The notes under the pieces were generated by a model. It was not told the origin of the DNA and ran no database searches. It saw nothing but the letters and a program-made list of their open reading frames with translations. 64,000 nt of DNA. Origin: a virus. The stretch lies in IMG/VR virus record IMGVR_UViG_3300013101_000005, positions 1-64,000 of that record; one strand, 5' to 3'. A program made the position numbers and the translations under genes. Positions 56,845 through 64,000 of the stretch are shown here, in pieces; position 1 is the stretch's first letter, and each line of letters opens with the position of its first letter.

Positions 56845-57453
56845 ATGGAGAAGAGAGGCATAGTTGTAAACGATCCCCGAAGTGTTGTTCTAGTTGTTAA
56901 TAATTCTGGTGGTACTATTTGTTTACCAAGGGAACACAATAAAGATATTATTTTTCATCCAGGCGAACTTGCCCAGATAGAGTGGGCAGAATTTGTTAGG
57001 TTTAAGAATATTCCACATTTTGGTAGGTTCTTAAAACTAAGTGATTCAGTTGTAATATCTGATGGAAAAGTAAAAATTAGAAATGTAGTTGGAAGTATTT
57101 CCAATGACGAATTAGTAGACCTTTTACCTCAAGGCGTTTCTGTAATAAAAGAATTTACTTTGACCCTAAATGCGGCAGAACGGCATATTTTACATAGTTT
57201 TCTTGAGCAAAGGGCTAAACTTGGTATTGAAACAGAAAAATGTGAAGAAGTTATTGAATTTATTGAAAAAGAATTTCCAGAAGAAGAACTTGTTTCAAAA
57301 GAAAAAGAAGAAACAGTTGAGCCACAAGAAGCTGCACCTAAGAAAACAAGGAAAAAGAAAACAAAAATCTCTATAAAGGGCGATAAAAAACTTGTTGAAA
57401 ATGAGGAGCATCTTTCTGTGAATGTTATAGACATTGATGGGGATTCTGACTAA
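56845..57453 (+). CDS. Hypothetical head-to-tail region protein
   Basis: A 202-aa protein: a small beta domain (VVLVVNNSGGTICLPREH) in the first half and a Lys/Glu-rich tail in the second half (PKKTRKKKTKISIKG). Position directly after the capsid gene suggests a head or connector role. A terminator follows. Confidence 0.55.
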   Translation: MEKRGIVVNDPRSVVLVVNNSGGTICLPREHNKDIIFHPGELAQIEWAEFVRFKNIPHFGRFLKLSDSVVISDGKVKIRNVVGSISNDELVDLLPQGVSVIKEFTLTLNAAERHILHSFLEQRAKLGIETEKCEEVIEFIEKEFPEEELVSKEKEETVEPQEAAPKKTRKKKTKISIKGDKKLVENEEHLSVNVIDIDGDSD

Positions 57454-57469
57454 TTCTTAACAAGAATTA
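57451..57469 (+). other. Hairpin overlapping the stop codon
   Basis: Perfect stem TAATTCTT/AAGAATTA with a 3-nt loop; its first three bases are the stop codon of the preceding gene. Six bases further on begins a true terminator stem. Confidence 0.55.
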
Positions 57470-57474
57470 AACTG

Positions 57475-57513
57475 AACTCCCGATCCTTTTGTTTAGGTTA
57501 TCGGGAGTTTTTA
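57475..57513 (+). terminator. Rho-independent terminator
   Basis: A 10-bp stem AACTCCCGAT/ATCGGGAGTT around a 15-nt loop, ending in TTTTT. It separates the capsid group from the connector and tail genes; those must be read by partial read-through or from a promoter I did not find. Confidence 0.85.
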
Positions 57514-57530
57514 AATATGAGGAAAGAAAC

Positions 57531-57992
57531 ATGGCCCCAAATTTACCAATAGAATTTACCGATGAAGTTAGGCTCGAAATAATAGCTGAAGATACCTATT
57601 TAGATGAAGAAATATGGACGTTTGCTAGAAAAACTGCACAACGAATAAATCCATTAATTCAAGGTGATGCTTTTGTTGAGGATGGTACATCTGTGTGGGA
57701 TTATACTATATCTGGTAGTGCCCAAATAAATGATCCAGCCTATTGGGAAATAGTAAAGTGGGGAACAGTTCACCTTATGTTAAAACATTATATGCATAAA
57801 ATGATTGCAGAAGGTGTTGGAATTTCCGTTGGCCTTGGGTCTGAACGTATAGATACCAAGAGTTTATTATTAACTGTTAAAGAATTGGTAAAAGATGCTG
57901 GGAAAACTTTAAAGGAAAAAATATTAGCCTATAATCTCGTAACTGTCCAAGGATATGTTGTTGACTTATATATAAGTGAAGAAGTATGGTAA
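57531..57992 (+). CDS. Head-tail connector-like protein
   Basis: A 153-aa protein beginning MAPNLPIEFTDEVRLEII with a helical core (WGTVHLMLKHYMHKMI). The location and size match a head-tail adaptor (gp6/gp15-like), assigned by context. GAGGAAAG precedes the ATG. It overlaps the next gene by 7 nt. Confidence 0.55.
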   Translation: MAPNLPIEFTDEVRLEIIAEDTYLDEEIWTFARKTAQRINPLIQGDAFVEDGTSVWDYTISGSAQINDPAYWEIVKWGTVHLMLKHYMHKMIAEGVGISVGLGSERIDTKSLLLTVKELVKDAGKTLKEKILAYNLVTVQGYVVDLYISEEVW

Positions 57993-58447
57993 CTTATAAC
58001 AAGTATATGAATATATTGCGAAAGCAATTTATACCATTAAAAACCTTTGGTGTACAGTTGCCTCCTATTAAGGAGGACTGTACTTGTGTTGTAAATTATT
58101 CCTTGTCATTGATGAACTCTCCTGCCGAGTACTGTGCAGCTTGCGATAACCGGGGATATATAGAAACTCCTGTAGTTTTTGACATTACAGGCTCTCTTGT
58201 TGATTTTGCGTCTGATTCAAATTCATATGCCAATGCTTTAATTATATCAGAAGCTGGTGATTTTGATTATCAACGATATGTAATTCATGCTGATCTTGAA
58301 GATTGTAAAGTAGAGGATTACGATTACCAGAATTGTTTTGACTTGGCAAAATTTGTAACAATAGATGTGGAAGACTACAAGATAGAAACCATAGATAAAT
58401 CTACACTACTGGGTCAGATACGGGTTATAGTTTCAAGATCGAATTAA
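57986..58447 (+). CDS. Head-closure-like protein with Cys motif
   Basis: A 153-aa protein with CTC near residue 32 and CAAC near 50, suggesting a small zinc site, in a beta-rich chain. It is in the place of a neck or head-closure protein. No family match is claimed. Confidence 0.5.
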   Translation: MVTYNKYMNILRKQFIPLKTFGVQLPPIKEDCTCVVNYSLSLMNSPAEYCAACDNRGYIETPVVFDITGSLVDFASDSNSYANALIISEAGDFDYQRYVIHADLEDCKVEDYDYQNCFDLAKFVTIDVEDYKIETIDKSTLLGQIRVIVSRSN

Positions 58448-58474
58448 AGGTACTAAGGGAAAGGACAAGAAGAA

Positions 58475-58705
58475 ATGGATTCTAATAACAAAAAGATAAT
58501 TGTGGGAAGTATAGATAAAGAACTTAATAACGAAACAAGTAGAACTATCAGAAAAGTAATGGAAATACTAGAAAGATACACTAATTATGAAACACTAGAT
58601 GCTGATAGAAAAGCTATTGTTCGGGATACAGTTCTAAACCAAATAAATAGACTAGTTAGAGTTGCAAAGCATAAACAGACCTTAACTTTTTCAAACGAGA
58701 AGTAA
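58475..58705 (+). CDS. Hypothetical small helical protein
   Basis: A 76-aa protein, helical with Arg/Glu spacing (RKVMEILERYTNYETLDADR). It lies between connector genes. Role unknown. Confidence 0.5.
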   Translation: MDSNNKKIIVGSIDKELNNETSRTIRKVMEILERYTNYETLDADRKAIVRDTVLNQINRLVRVAKHKQTLTFSNEK

Positions 58706-58706
58706 T

Positions 58707-59483
58707 ATGGCTATAAGCGGTTCTTTTATTAATAAACCTGGTGCTATGGATAAGGCACGTGCTGCTTTAAATAAATCTGGTCTAATTTTCTATTTTTCAG
58801 TTAGTTCATTAGATATAGAAAATGAGTTAAGAAAATTTAATAATGCTCTTGCATCTGATTTACTTAAAGAATTAAAAGCAAAGAAACCTGCAAAAGTAAT
58901 ACAAAAGAAATCAGAAGCTAGGTTACTTGGAAGAGTTTCTGCAAGTTCACAAAGAATTATGTCTATAATGGCAGCTATGAAGAGAAATACAAGATATACT
59001 ACCTATAGTGGTCGTGAGACAAAACATGTAGGTAAGGCAAGAAATATTAGAATGCAAATGTTTGATATTAAAGAATTAGATAAAAAGACTAATCTTAATA
59101 AATTAGATAAGTACTTTCCACAAAAACATATTGCGCCTCTTCATGATAATCCAATGCGAAACTTAAGTTCGGCAGCTTATAAATATAGAGGTATGGTAAA
59201 ATTCTCTTTGTGGAGAATGTTTGAGTACAAAACAAAAGGCTCATATCGTATTCCTTTAAGAGCAGAAGGCCCACTTCATTTTACAGTAGACAGTGATGGT
59301 CATAGTACTTGGAAAGTCCAGCGTACTGTAAACTGGACTACACGTGGAGGCGGCATTGCTAGATCTGCTTATTTTATGTTAGATGATAGTAGAAAAATGT
59401 ATAAAAGAGATCAAGGTGTTTTTGCAAGAGCAATTGGGTATGGTGTCCAAAAAATTATCAAAAACAAGACGAGGTTTAGATAA
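58707..59483 (+). CDS. Neck or tail-completion protein
   Basis: A 258-aa basic protein rich in Lys and Arg (KKPAKVIQKKSEARLLGRV). HK97-gp10-like neck proteins are of this kind, but the length exceeds the usual about 150 aa. Function by position only. It overlaps the next gene by 1 nt. Confidence 0.5.
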   Translation: MAISGSFINKPGAMDKARAALNKSGLIFYFSVSSLDIENELRKFNNALASDLLKELKAKKPAKVIQKKSEARLLGRVSASSQRIMSIMAAMKRNTRYTTYSGRETKHVGKARNIRMQMFDIKELDKKTNLNKLDKYFPQKHIAPLHDNPMRNLSSAAYKYRGMVKFSLWRMFEYKTKGSYRIPLRAEGPLHFTVDSDGHSTWKVQRTVNWTTRGGGIARSAYFMLDDSRKMYKRDQGVFARAIGYGVQKIIKNKTRFR

Positions 59484-60046
59484 TGCAACTTTTTGATGCC
59501 AGTACCTTAGGTATAGATATTTTGTGTGAACTATCTGTTGGTTGGTTTTTTACTGATTTATTAGATAGTTCCGGATTTCACATAATTTACAGGCCAGATG
59601 GAACTACTCCTGTAAATTTCATAAATGGATTTGCTTGGTTGGATGATCTGGAACGTAAGGATGTAGTAACACGTGCAGATTTTACCGATTACAGGCATCA
59701 AATACCCTTGCCAGTGGTATCGTATGATTTTGTAAGTGATTATGCTGAAAGTATAGAATTAGGTAGTAAAACAAAAAAGAAGACGTATAACCTCTCCTTT
59801 ATAATTGGGGCAGAAAATAAAGCGCAAGCTGTTAATTTAGCTAATTTTGTATCTACAACACTGAATGAGAGAGAAGTGCCTATATTAAACTATAATGTGG
59901 ACGCAAAACCCAAAATTGGTGTTATTTACTTTGAAGACATAATTACTACTAGACTTTTTGATGTGTTTTCCAAAACAGATCTTGCCAAAAAGTTCTCATT
60001 GACCATATCAAGTGATGCGGTTGCTGAGTTTAACAATAATTTTTAA
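59483..60046 (+). CDS. Tail-terminator-like protein
   Basis: A 187-aa protein with alternating strands and a middle helix (NKAQAVNLANFVSTTLNE). Its location immediately before the main tail protein is that of the tail terminator/completion gene. No direct motif. Confidence 0.5.
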   Translation: MQLFDASTLGIDILCELSVGWFFTDLLDSSGFHIIYRPDGTTPVNFINGFAWLDDLERKDVVTRADFTDYRHQIPLPVVSYDFVSDYAESIELGSKTKKKTYNLSFIIGAENKAQAVNLANFVSTTLNEREVPILNYNVDAKPKIGVIYFEDIITTRLFDVFSKTDLAKKFSLTISSDAVAEFNNNF

Positions 60047-60073
60047 TAAGAAATTCTCGTAAGGAGGATTAAA

Positions 60074-61384
60074 GTGAGCAAACCTAATGAAATAAGACAT
60101 CCGCAAGCAGCTTTGCTTGCAGAAGAATATGTCTGTCAAAGAGTTCAATCTCTCGGGTATACCGCAGATTTGAATTCCGAAGAGGTTCACCAGCTTACAG
60201 ATGCTAATGTGGTTGAGGTCGTTGATTCAGATCCTACGGTTTCTCTCTCAATTGACATCAATGAGTTTGGTTCAATTAATATATATAATCAATTAGCAGG
60301 ATTTACTGCTTTTCCTACTAGCTTTGATACTGCTGATGCAAAATATGGGTTTACAGAAGCTACACTTGATAATACAAACCATCGTGATGGTACTATTTCC
60401 CATGTTGACTTTGGTGAAATAGGTACTGATTTCATGGTTCATGTCAAGGAAACCTCAGATGGGACTACTACTAGAGCCTTGTGGTTTAGTAATTGTTTCA
60501 TTGATAGTCTCTCTGGTACATATCAGGTTGATGGTTTCGCTTCAGAATCTGTTTCAATGTCTGGTTCTGCCCAACGGTGGTTCTTAAATGCATGGGCAGG
60601 GGCAACTATTGGTTATAGTGAATGGCTTGGTGTTGGTGGTGTTGATCACTCTATGTCAGATCTAGGTTCTGATGGTTCTGTTTTATATCTTACTGAAGAC
60701 GGTATTATATTATCAGATAGTCTCTACACTGTTGCAGCCGCCCAATTTGTACAAGCTGGGGGACATGATTTCCCTGAAGACAGTAGATTCCGTTATATCT
60801 ATGTTCCTAGTACAGTAGTTTTCCCAACTATTCCTCAAGACACTGGTACTCTTATCGGTGGAGTGAAAGAAGGGGAAATTGAGTTGATAATGTGGGATTC
60901 TGATTTAAAAGCGGAACCCGGCATTGGTGTTGACGGTGCTGCTGATATTCAGGCACTTCGGGTACAGTCTATTGATTATGAAATCTCTTTTGATAGAGAA
61001 GATTTGAAACAACTGTATACTGGTACTTACTATAAGGGCTTGAATACTATTACTGTTACAGCTAGTCTAAATGTCCTTGATTCTGATCTTCAAATGTGGG
61101 CTTTAGCTACTGGAAACACTAATAACTATACTAATGATATAGTTAATACCATGTCCTTAGCTGATTTTCAATCTATGAGTACTCTTGATGCTCGTATTGA
61201 TGTCTTTAATACTAAAGACTATTTACTACATGCTGGAGATACTCTATTGAAATCCATTACCCTTATTGGGGGCAAGGTTACATCTGTTGGAGATTCCAGA
61301 GATGTTCCTGGTCGTGGTAGTCAAACGTTTGAAGTTCAATTTACTAATGCTCATTTCACTGGAACTGGGCTTGTCGGTAGGTAA
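60074..61384 (+). CDS. Major tail (tube) protein
   Basis: A 436-aa protein starting with GTG and a strong AAGGAGG. Thr/Ser/Asp-rich and beta-rich, with an adjacent hairpin and, directly after, the chaperone pair: this is the major tail protein position. It is larger than a simple tube protein and may carry an extra Ig-like domain. Less AT-rich codon use supports high expression. Confidence 0.7.
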   Translation: MSKPNEIRHPQAALLAEEYVCQRVQSLGYTADLNSEEVHQLTDANVVEVVDSDPTVSLSIDINEFGSINIYNQLAGFTAFPTSFDTADAKYGFTEATLDNTNHRDGTISHVDFGEIGTDFMVHVKETSDGTTTRALWFSNCFIDSLSGTYQVDGFASESVSMSGSAQRWFLNAWAGATIGYSEWLGVGGVDHSMSDLGSDGSVLYLTEDGIILSDSLYTVAAAQFVQAGGHDFPEDSRFRYIYVPSTVVFPTIPQDTGTLIGGVKEGEIELIMWDSDLKAEPGIGVDGAADIQALRVQSIDYEISFDREDLKQLYTGTYYKGLNTITVTASLNVLDSDLQMWALATGNTNNYTNDIVNTMSLADFQSMSTLDARIDVFNTKDYLLHAGDTLLKSITLIGGKVTSVGDSRDVPGRGSQTFEVQFTNAHFTGTGLVGR

Positions 61385-61399
61385 GTTTAATTAAAATTA

Positions 61400-61431
61400 T
61401 CTGGGTCAGTTGAGTAATTGACTGACTCAGA
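61400..61431 (+). terminator. Hairpin after the tail protein gene
   Basis: An 11-bp stem (TCTGGGTCAGT/ACTGACTCAGA, with one G-U) around a 10-nt loop, then TATTAATAA. The U-tract is weak, so it may act as a partial terminator that lowers expression of the chaperone and tape-measure genes. Confidence 0.55.
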
Positions 61432-61485
61432 TATTAATAAGGTGTAGTAATACACAGGTATGTAGGTAACTACTTGGAGGATGAT

Positions 61486-62172
61486 ATGACTAAGAAAGTA
61501 GAAGAAACTGTTGTTGAGGAAGTTGTTGTTGAAGAAGAAGAAAAAAAAGAGACTAAAGAAGACTCAGAATTATTTACTGTAATAGCTTCCGGAGAGAAAA
61601 CTATTACATATACAAAAGAACCCCATGGGTTTGATCTTGTTGTAAAATTCAAACTACCAACAATGAGTCAAAAAAGTACTGCTGACATGTTATATGCTAA
61701 AAAGTATAACAAACTCCTACAAGATGATGACCATCTAACAACCTCACAACTATTAGAAACAGCAAGACGGCGTAAAACTTGGACCGAAGAAGACGAAATT
61801 CGTGTTACTAAAGTAGACGCTGATATTATAGATACTAAAGAGTTAGTACAAGATGAGAAAAATAAAAAGAAAAAGGAAAGTTTAGAGGCTGAATTAGCAG
61901 AATTTAGGGAAGAGAAATTTAGGTTGGCACTAAAAGTTGGACAGATTACAGGGACTTCCATTGAAGTTCTTTCTGAACAAGAAAGAACCAGTTACATGTT
62001 AATTAATTGTTTATATGTTATTGATGCGTCTGGGGAGTCTGCTTTAATGTATCCTACTAGATCCGCTTTGGACGAAGAGCAAGATCTAAAAAGACTAGAA
62101 ACTGTGTTGCTTGAAGCAAAGAGTTTCTGGTCTGGTGAAGGCTTATCGGATTTTTTGCACTTAGGCGATTAG
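61486..62172 (+). CDS. Tail assembly chaperone, short form (G)
   Basis: A 228-aa protein with an acidic N-terminus (VEEVVVEEEEKK) and a helical body, immediately before a frameshift site, a second short frame and the tape-measure gene. This is the G position of the lambda G/GT pair. It binds tape-measure protein and tail subunits during assembly. The ATG at 61486 has GGAGG upstream; a longer TTG start is less likely. Confidence 0.8.
   Translation: MTKKVEETVVEEVVVEEEEKKETKEDSELFTVIASGEKTITYTKEPHGFDLVVKFKLPTMSQKSTADMLYAKKYNKLLQDDDHLTTSQLLETARRRKTWTEEDEIRVTKVDADIIDTKELVQDEKNKKKKESLEAELAEFREEKFRLALKVGQITGTSIEVLSEQERTSYMLINCLYVIDASGESALMYPTRSALDEEQDLKRLETVLLEAKSFWSGEGLSDFLHLGD
62151..62157 (+). 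other. -1 slippery heptamer T TTT TTG
   Basis: In the zero frame the codons GAT TTT TTG contain T TTT TTG (X XXY YYZ). A slip of -1 leads from residue 224 of the G protein into the downstream frame, which is open for 105 further codons. The zero-frame stop is five codons later. Position and architecture match the conserved frameshift of tail chaperones. Confidence 0.85.
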
Positions 62173-62474
62173 CTAGAAATTCTTTTGTGCAACTAAGATG
62201 GAGAGAGAGTTCACGAAGTGGACTTCCTATGTTCCCTATACAACATGCTTCAGATCTTTCTTACGTCCAGTTGTGGCTCCTGCATTGGGTACAGGTATAC
62301 GACTGGGCGTTTTCTTTATCAGACAGAGAGAAACCATCAGACAGCGTTTTAGATGATGATGAAAGTTTTGATGATTGGTATAGATACTATGCCGCACAAA
62401 AGATGAGAGACTCTAGACAAGGTACTGCTAATCGTAGTAGTAGTAAATCCCACGATAACGTTATAACCTTTTAA
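62157..62474 (+). CDS. Tail assembly chaperone, T part by -1 frameshift
   Basis: The -1 frame that follows the slippery site: open from 62157 to a stop at 62474, adding 105 residues (ALRRLARNSFVQLRWRESSR and on, ending KSHDNVITF). A GTG at 62187 could start a short form but has no ribosome site. The fused GT product would be about 329 aa. It includes Trp/Tyr-rich QLWLLHWVQVYDWAF. Confidence 0.8.
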   Translation, partial: ALRRLARNSFVQLRWRESSRSGLPMFPIQHASDLSYVQLWLLHWVQVYDWAFSLSDREKPSDSVLDDDESFDDWYRYYAAQKMRDSRQGTANRSSSKSHDNVITF

Positions 62475-62485
62475 CGGAGATTAAA

Positions 62486-64000
62486 ATGGCCCAAAGTTCA
62501 GACACAGCACGCTTTGTAATTACTGGTGAATTTAGAAGCGGAGAAATGATAAAGCAATTTGAGGCTTCTATTGGTCAGATGTCTAAAATGGCAAGTGCAA
62601 AACTTGGTAAAGTAGGCAAAGAGGTAAGTGCTTCCGTAGAGAGTGGAATGGTTAAAGGAGCCGAAGCTGCTGGCGGTAAGATGGCTAAAGGAATGCAGAA
62701 GGTAAAAACAGAAGCTAAGGGTGCTGGTAAGAATATTGATGATATGGGCAACAAGATGGATAAGGTTAATGCAGACATATTTACTGCGGTAAAACGTGTC
62801 TTATTGTGGGGTACTGCTTCAAGGTTAATCTATAACACTTATGGCAAAATAGCTGATGCTGTAAAAGATGTTGTAGAGTTAAATAGAATTCTTGTAAACA
62901 TTGAAAAAATTCGTCCTGCTGGACTAGATGTAGATATTATAAGCGAAGATATTTTAGCTAAAGCTAAAAAGTATGGTGTTGCTTTTGCTGAAATTGGCGA
63001 AACTCAAAGAACATTCTTCCAGCAAGGTTTTAAAACAGCGGAAGTTATCAAATTAACAGAGTCACAGTTGTTAGCTGTTACTGCTGCTGGGTTAACCGCT
63101 GGTGAAGCCATGGAACTACTTGTTAGTTCTATGACTGTTTTTAATATTTCTGCTCAACGTTCCATTACTATTGTTGATAAATTACAAAATGTCCAAGCTA
63201 ACTATGCGGTGTCTACTCAAGATCTTGCTTCTGCTATGCGAAGGGTTGGTCCTGTCGCTCAAGAACTTGGTGGAGATATTGATCACTTAATTGGACTTAT
63301 AACTACACTAAAAGAGTCTACTCGTAAATCTGGTGAATTTATTGGTACTGCTCTTACTACAATCTTTTCTCGTACTATAACAAGTGTTGGTGCAAGTCAA
63401 TTACGTAGAATTGGTGTAGATATTAATGAGACAGCACAGATATTACGTCCTATAAAAGATATTTTTGATGAAGTAGGCAGAGCATGGGCAAACCTTACTG
63501 ATCAAGAAAGGATTAGTACTGCGTTTGCTCTTGGTGCTAGACGTAGATATCCCCAAGTTATTGCTTTGTTTGAAGATTATGCAAAAGCATTAGAAGTGGC
63601 GGCTCTTTCAACAAACTCCTTTGGTGCTGCTCTTATAGCACAGCAAAAAGAAGTGCAATCAGTATCTAGGCAGATGTCTATTGCTACTGAATCAGCTAAA
63701 CAAGCTGGTATTGCTTTTGTTAAGGCTTTCTCTTTTTCTGGTAGTATTGAATCAGATTTTAAAAAAATAGCAAAAGCTATACAAGATTTTAATAATTTTG
63801 TAAAAAAATCAGCTAGACCTCTAGCAAATATGGCTAAATCTCTGGCCTTTTTTGGTACCGTTGCTATTTTAAATGTAAGTCTAGGGGTGTTAGCAAAGAG
63901 GATAAGTTGGGTAGGGGTTAGGGCTTTGTTTGTGGCACCTGCTCTTACTGCCATGTCTGCACAAATGACAATAGCAAGTAGATCCGCTTTTATCTTAGGG
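62486..64000 (+). CDS. Tape-measure protein (partial, runs off the window)
   Basis: 505 codons are visible, open to the right edge. GGAG lies upstream of the ATG. After a helical Ala/Lys/Gly-rich start, residues about 100-400 look like the PhageMin_Tail core (GVAFAEIGETQRTFFQQGF, SSMTVFNISAQRS, QDLASAMRRVGPVAQELG, LITTLKESTRKSGEFIGTAL). Hydrophobic stretches begin near 450. It fixes tail length and helps DNA pass at infection. Confidence 0.92.
   Translation, partial: MAQSSDTARFVITGEFRSGEMIKQFEASIGQMSKMASAKLGKVGKEVSASVESGMVKGAEAAGGKMAKGMQKVKTEAKGAGKNIDDMGNKMDKVNADIFTAVKRVLLWGTASRLIYNTYGKIADAVKDVVELNRILVNIEKIRPAGLDVDIISEDILAKAKKYGVAFAEIGETQRTFFQQGFKTAEVIKLTESQLLAVTAAGLTAGEAMELLVSSMTVFNISAQRSITIVDKLQNVQANYAVSTQDLASAMRRVGPVAQELGGDIDHLIGLITTLKESTRKSGEFIGTALTTIFSRTITSVGASQLRRIGVDINETAQILRPIKDIFDEVGRAWANLTDQERISTAFALGARRRYPQVIALFEDYAKALEVAALSTNSFGAALIAQQKEVQSVSRQMSIATESAKQAGIAFVKAFSFSGSIESDFKKIAKAIQDFNNFVKKSARPLANMAKSLAFFGTVAILNVSLGVLAKRISWVGVRALFVAPALTAMSAQMTIASRSAFILG

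Overview
This window is a large part of a tailed double-stranded DNA phage (or prophage) genome, and it is cut at both ends. The evidence is one continuous set of phage hallmark genes: terminase, a portal–MuF fusion, scaffold/protease, major capsid protein, head–tail connectors, tail protein, a frameshifting tail assembly chaperone and the start of a tape-measure protein. A single tail-tube-like gene before the chaperone, with no recognisable sheath, favours a siphovirus. The genome is AT-rich, genes are packed with ATGA/TAATG overlaps, and good Shine-Dalgarno sequences are common. The host cannot be named. A lipobox protein, a small outer-membrane-barrel-like protein and GT9 (heptosyltransferase-like) enzymes hint at a Gram-negative host, which is inference only.

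Layout: 1-2,050 is a compositionally distinct, mostly non-coding region crowded with GTTGCA/TGCAAC hexamers. It carries one independent leftward gene with an operator-like inverted repeat and twin terminators. From 33,040 back to 2,132 lies a leftward block of about 60 genes. In order of transcription these are: virion/adhesin genes (33.0-27.5 kb); a holin-like protein and amidase (26.6-25.6 kb); a DnaQ-like exonuclease; a glycan-modification cluster of glycosyltransferases, a sulfotransferase and methyltransferases, with a second GT9 gene nearby (27.5-19.9 kb); secreted FN3/LamG proteins; a Cas4-like nuclease; a long run of tiny zinc-ribbon and coiled-coil proteins; a duplicated glycosidase-like secreted protein; and two cytosine-methyltransferase-family proteins plus Lar-like and ChaB-like proteins.

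The region 33.0-33.8 kb is a divergent control hub. It holds two leftward tRNA genes (Thr-TGT, Leu-TAG, both with encoded CCA), a sigma70-type rightward promoter, and a 50-bp tandem repeat. Each repeat copy contains a 16-bp perfect palindrome, a perfect minus-strand TATAAT and a Shine-Dalgarno plus ATG mini-ORF.

The rightward block (33.8-64 kb) starts with glycosyltransferase-like genes. Nucleotide and replication genes follow: deoxyribonucleotidase, HU-like protein, thymidine kinase, SSB, family A DNA polymerase and dNMP kinase. Among them sit an HNH protein, a complete tyrosine recombinase and a GIY-YIG homing endonuclease. A phage sigma factor sits just before the terminase genes and probably switches on the virion genes that run to the right edge.

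The most interesting points are: a phage-borne glycan-modification suite with a sulfotransferase; the divergent hub with its duplicated operator/leader; a shared C-terminal peptide (LLAKRKG-like) on consecutive small proteins; two predicted -1 frameshifts (one in the tail chaperone, well supported; one in a small HTH protein, possibly an indel); a duplicated secreted protein whose halves appear to differ in base composition; and the GTTGCA-dense left end.
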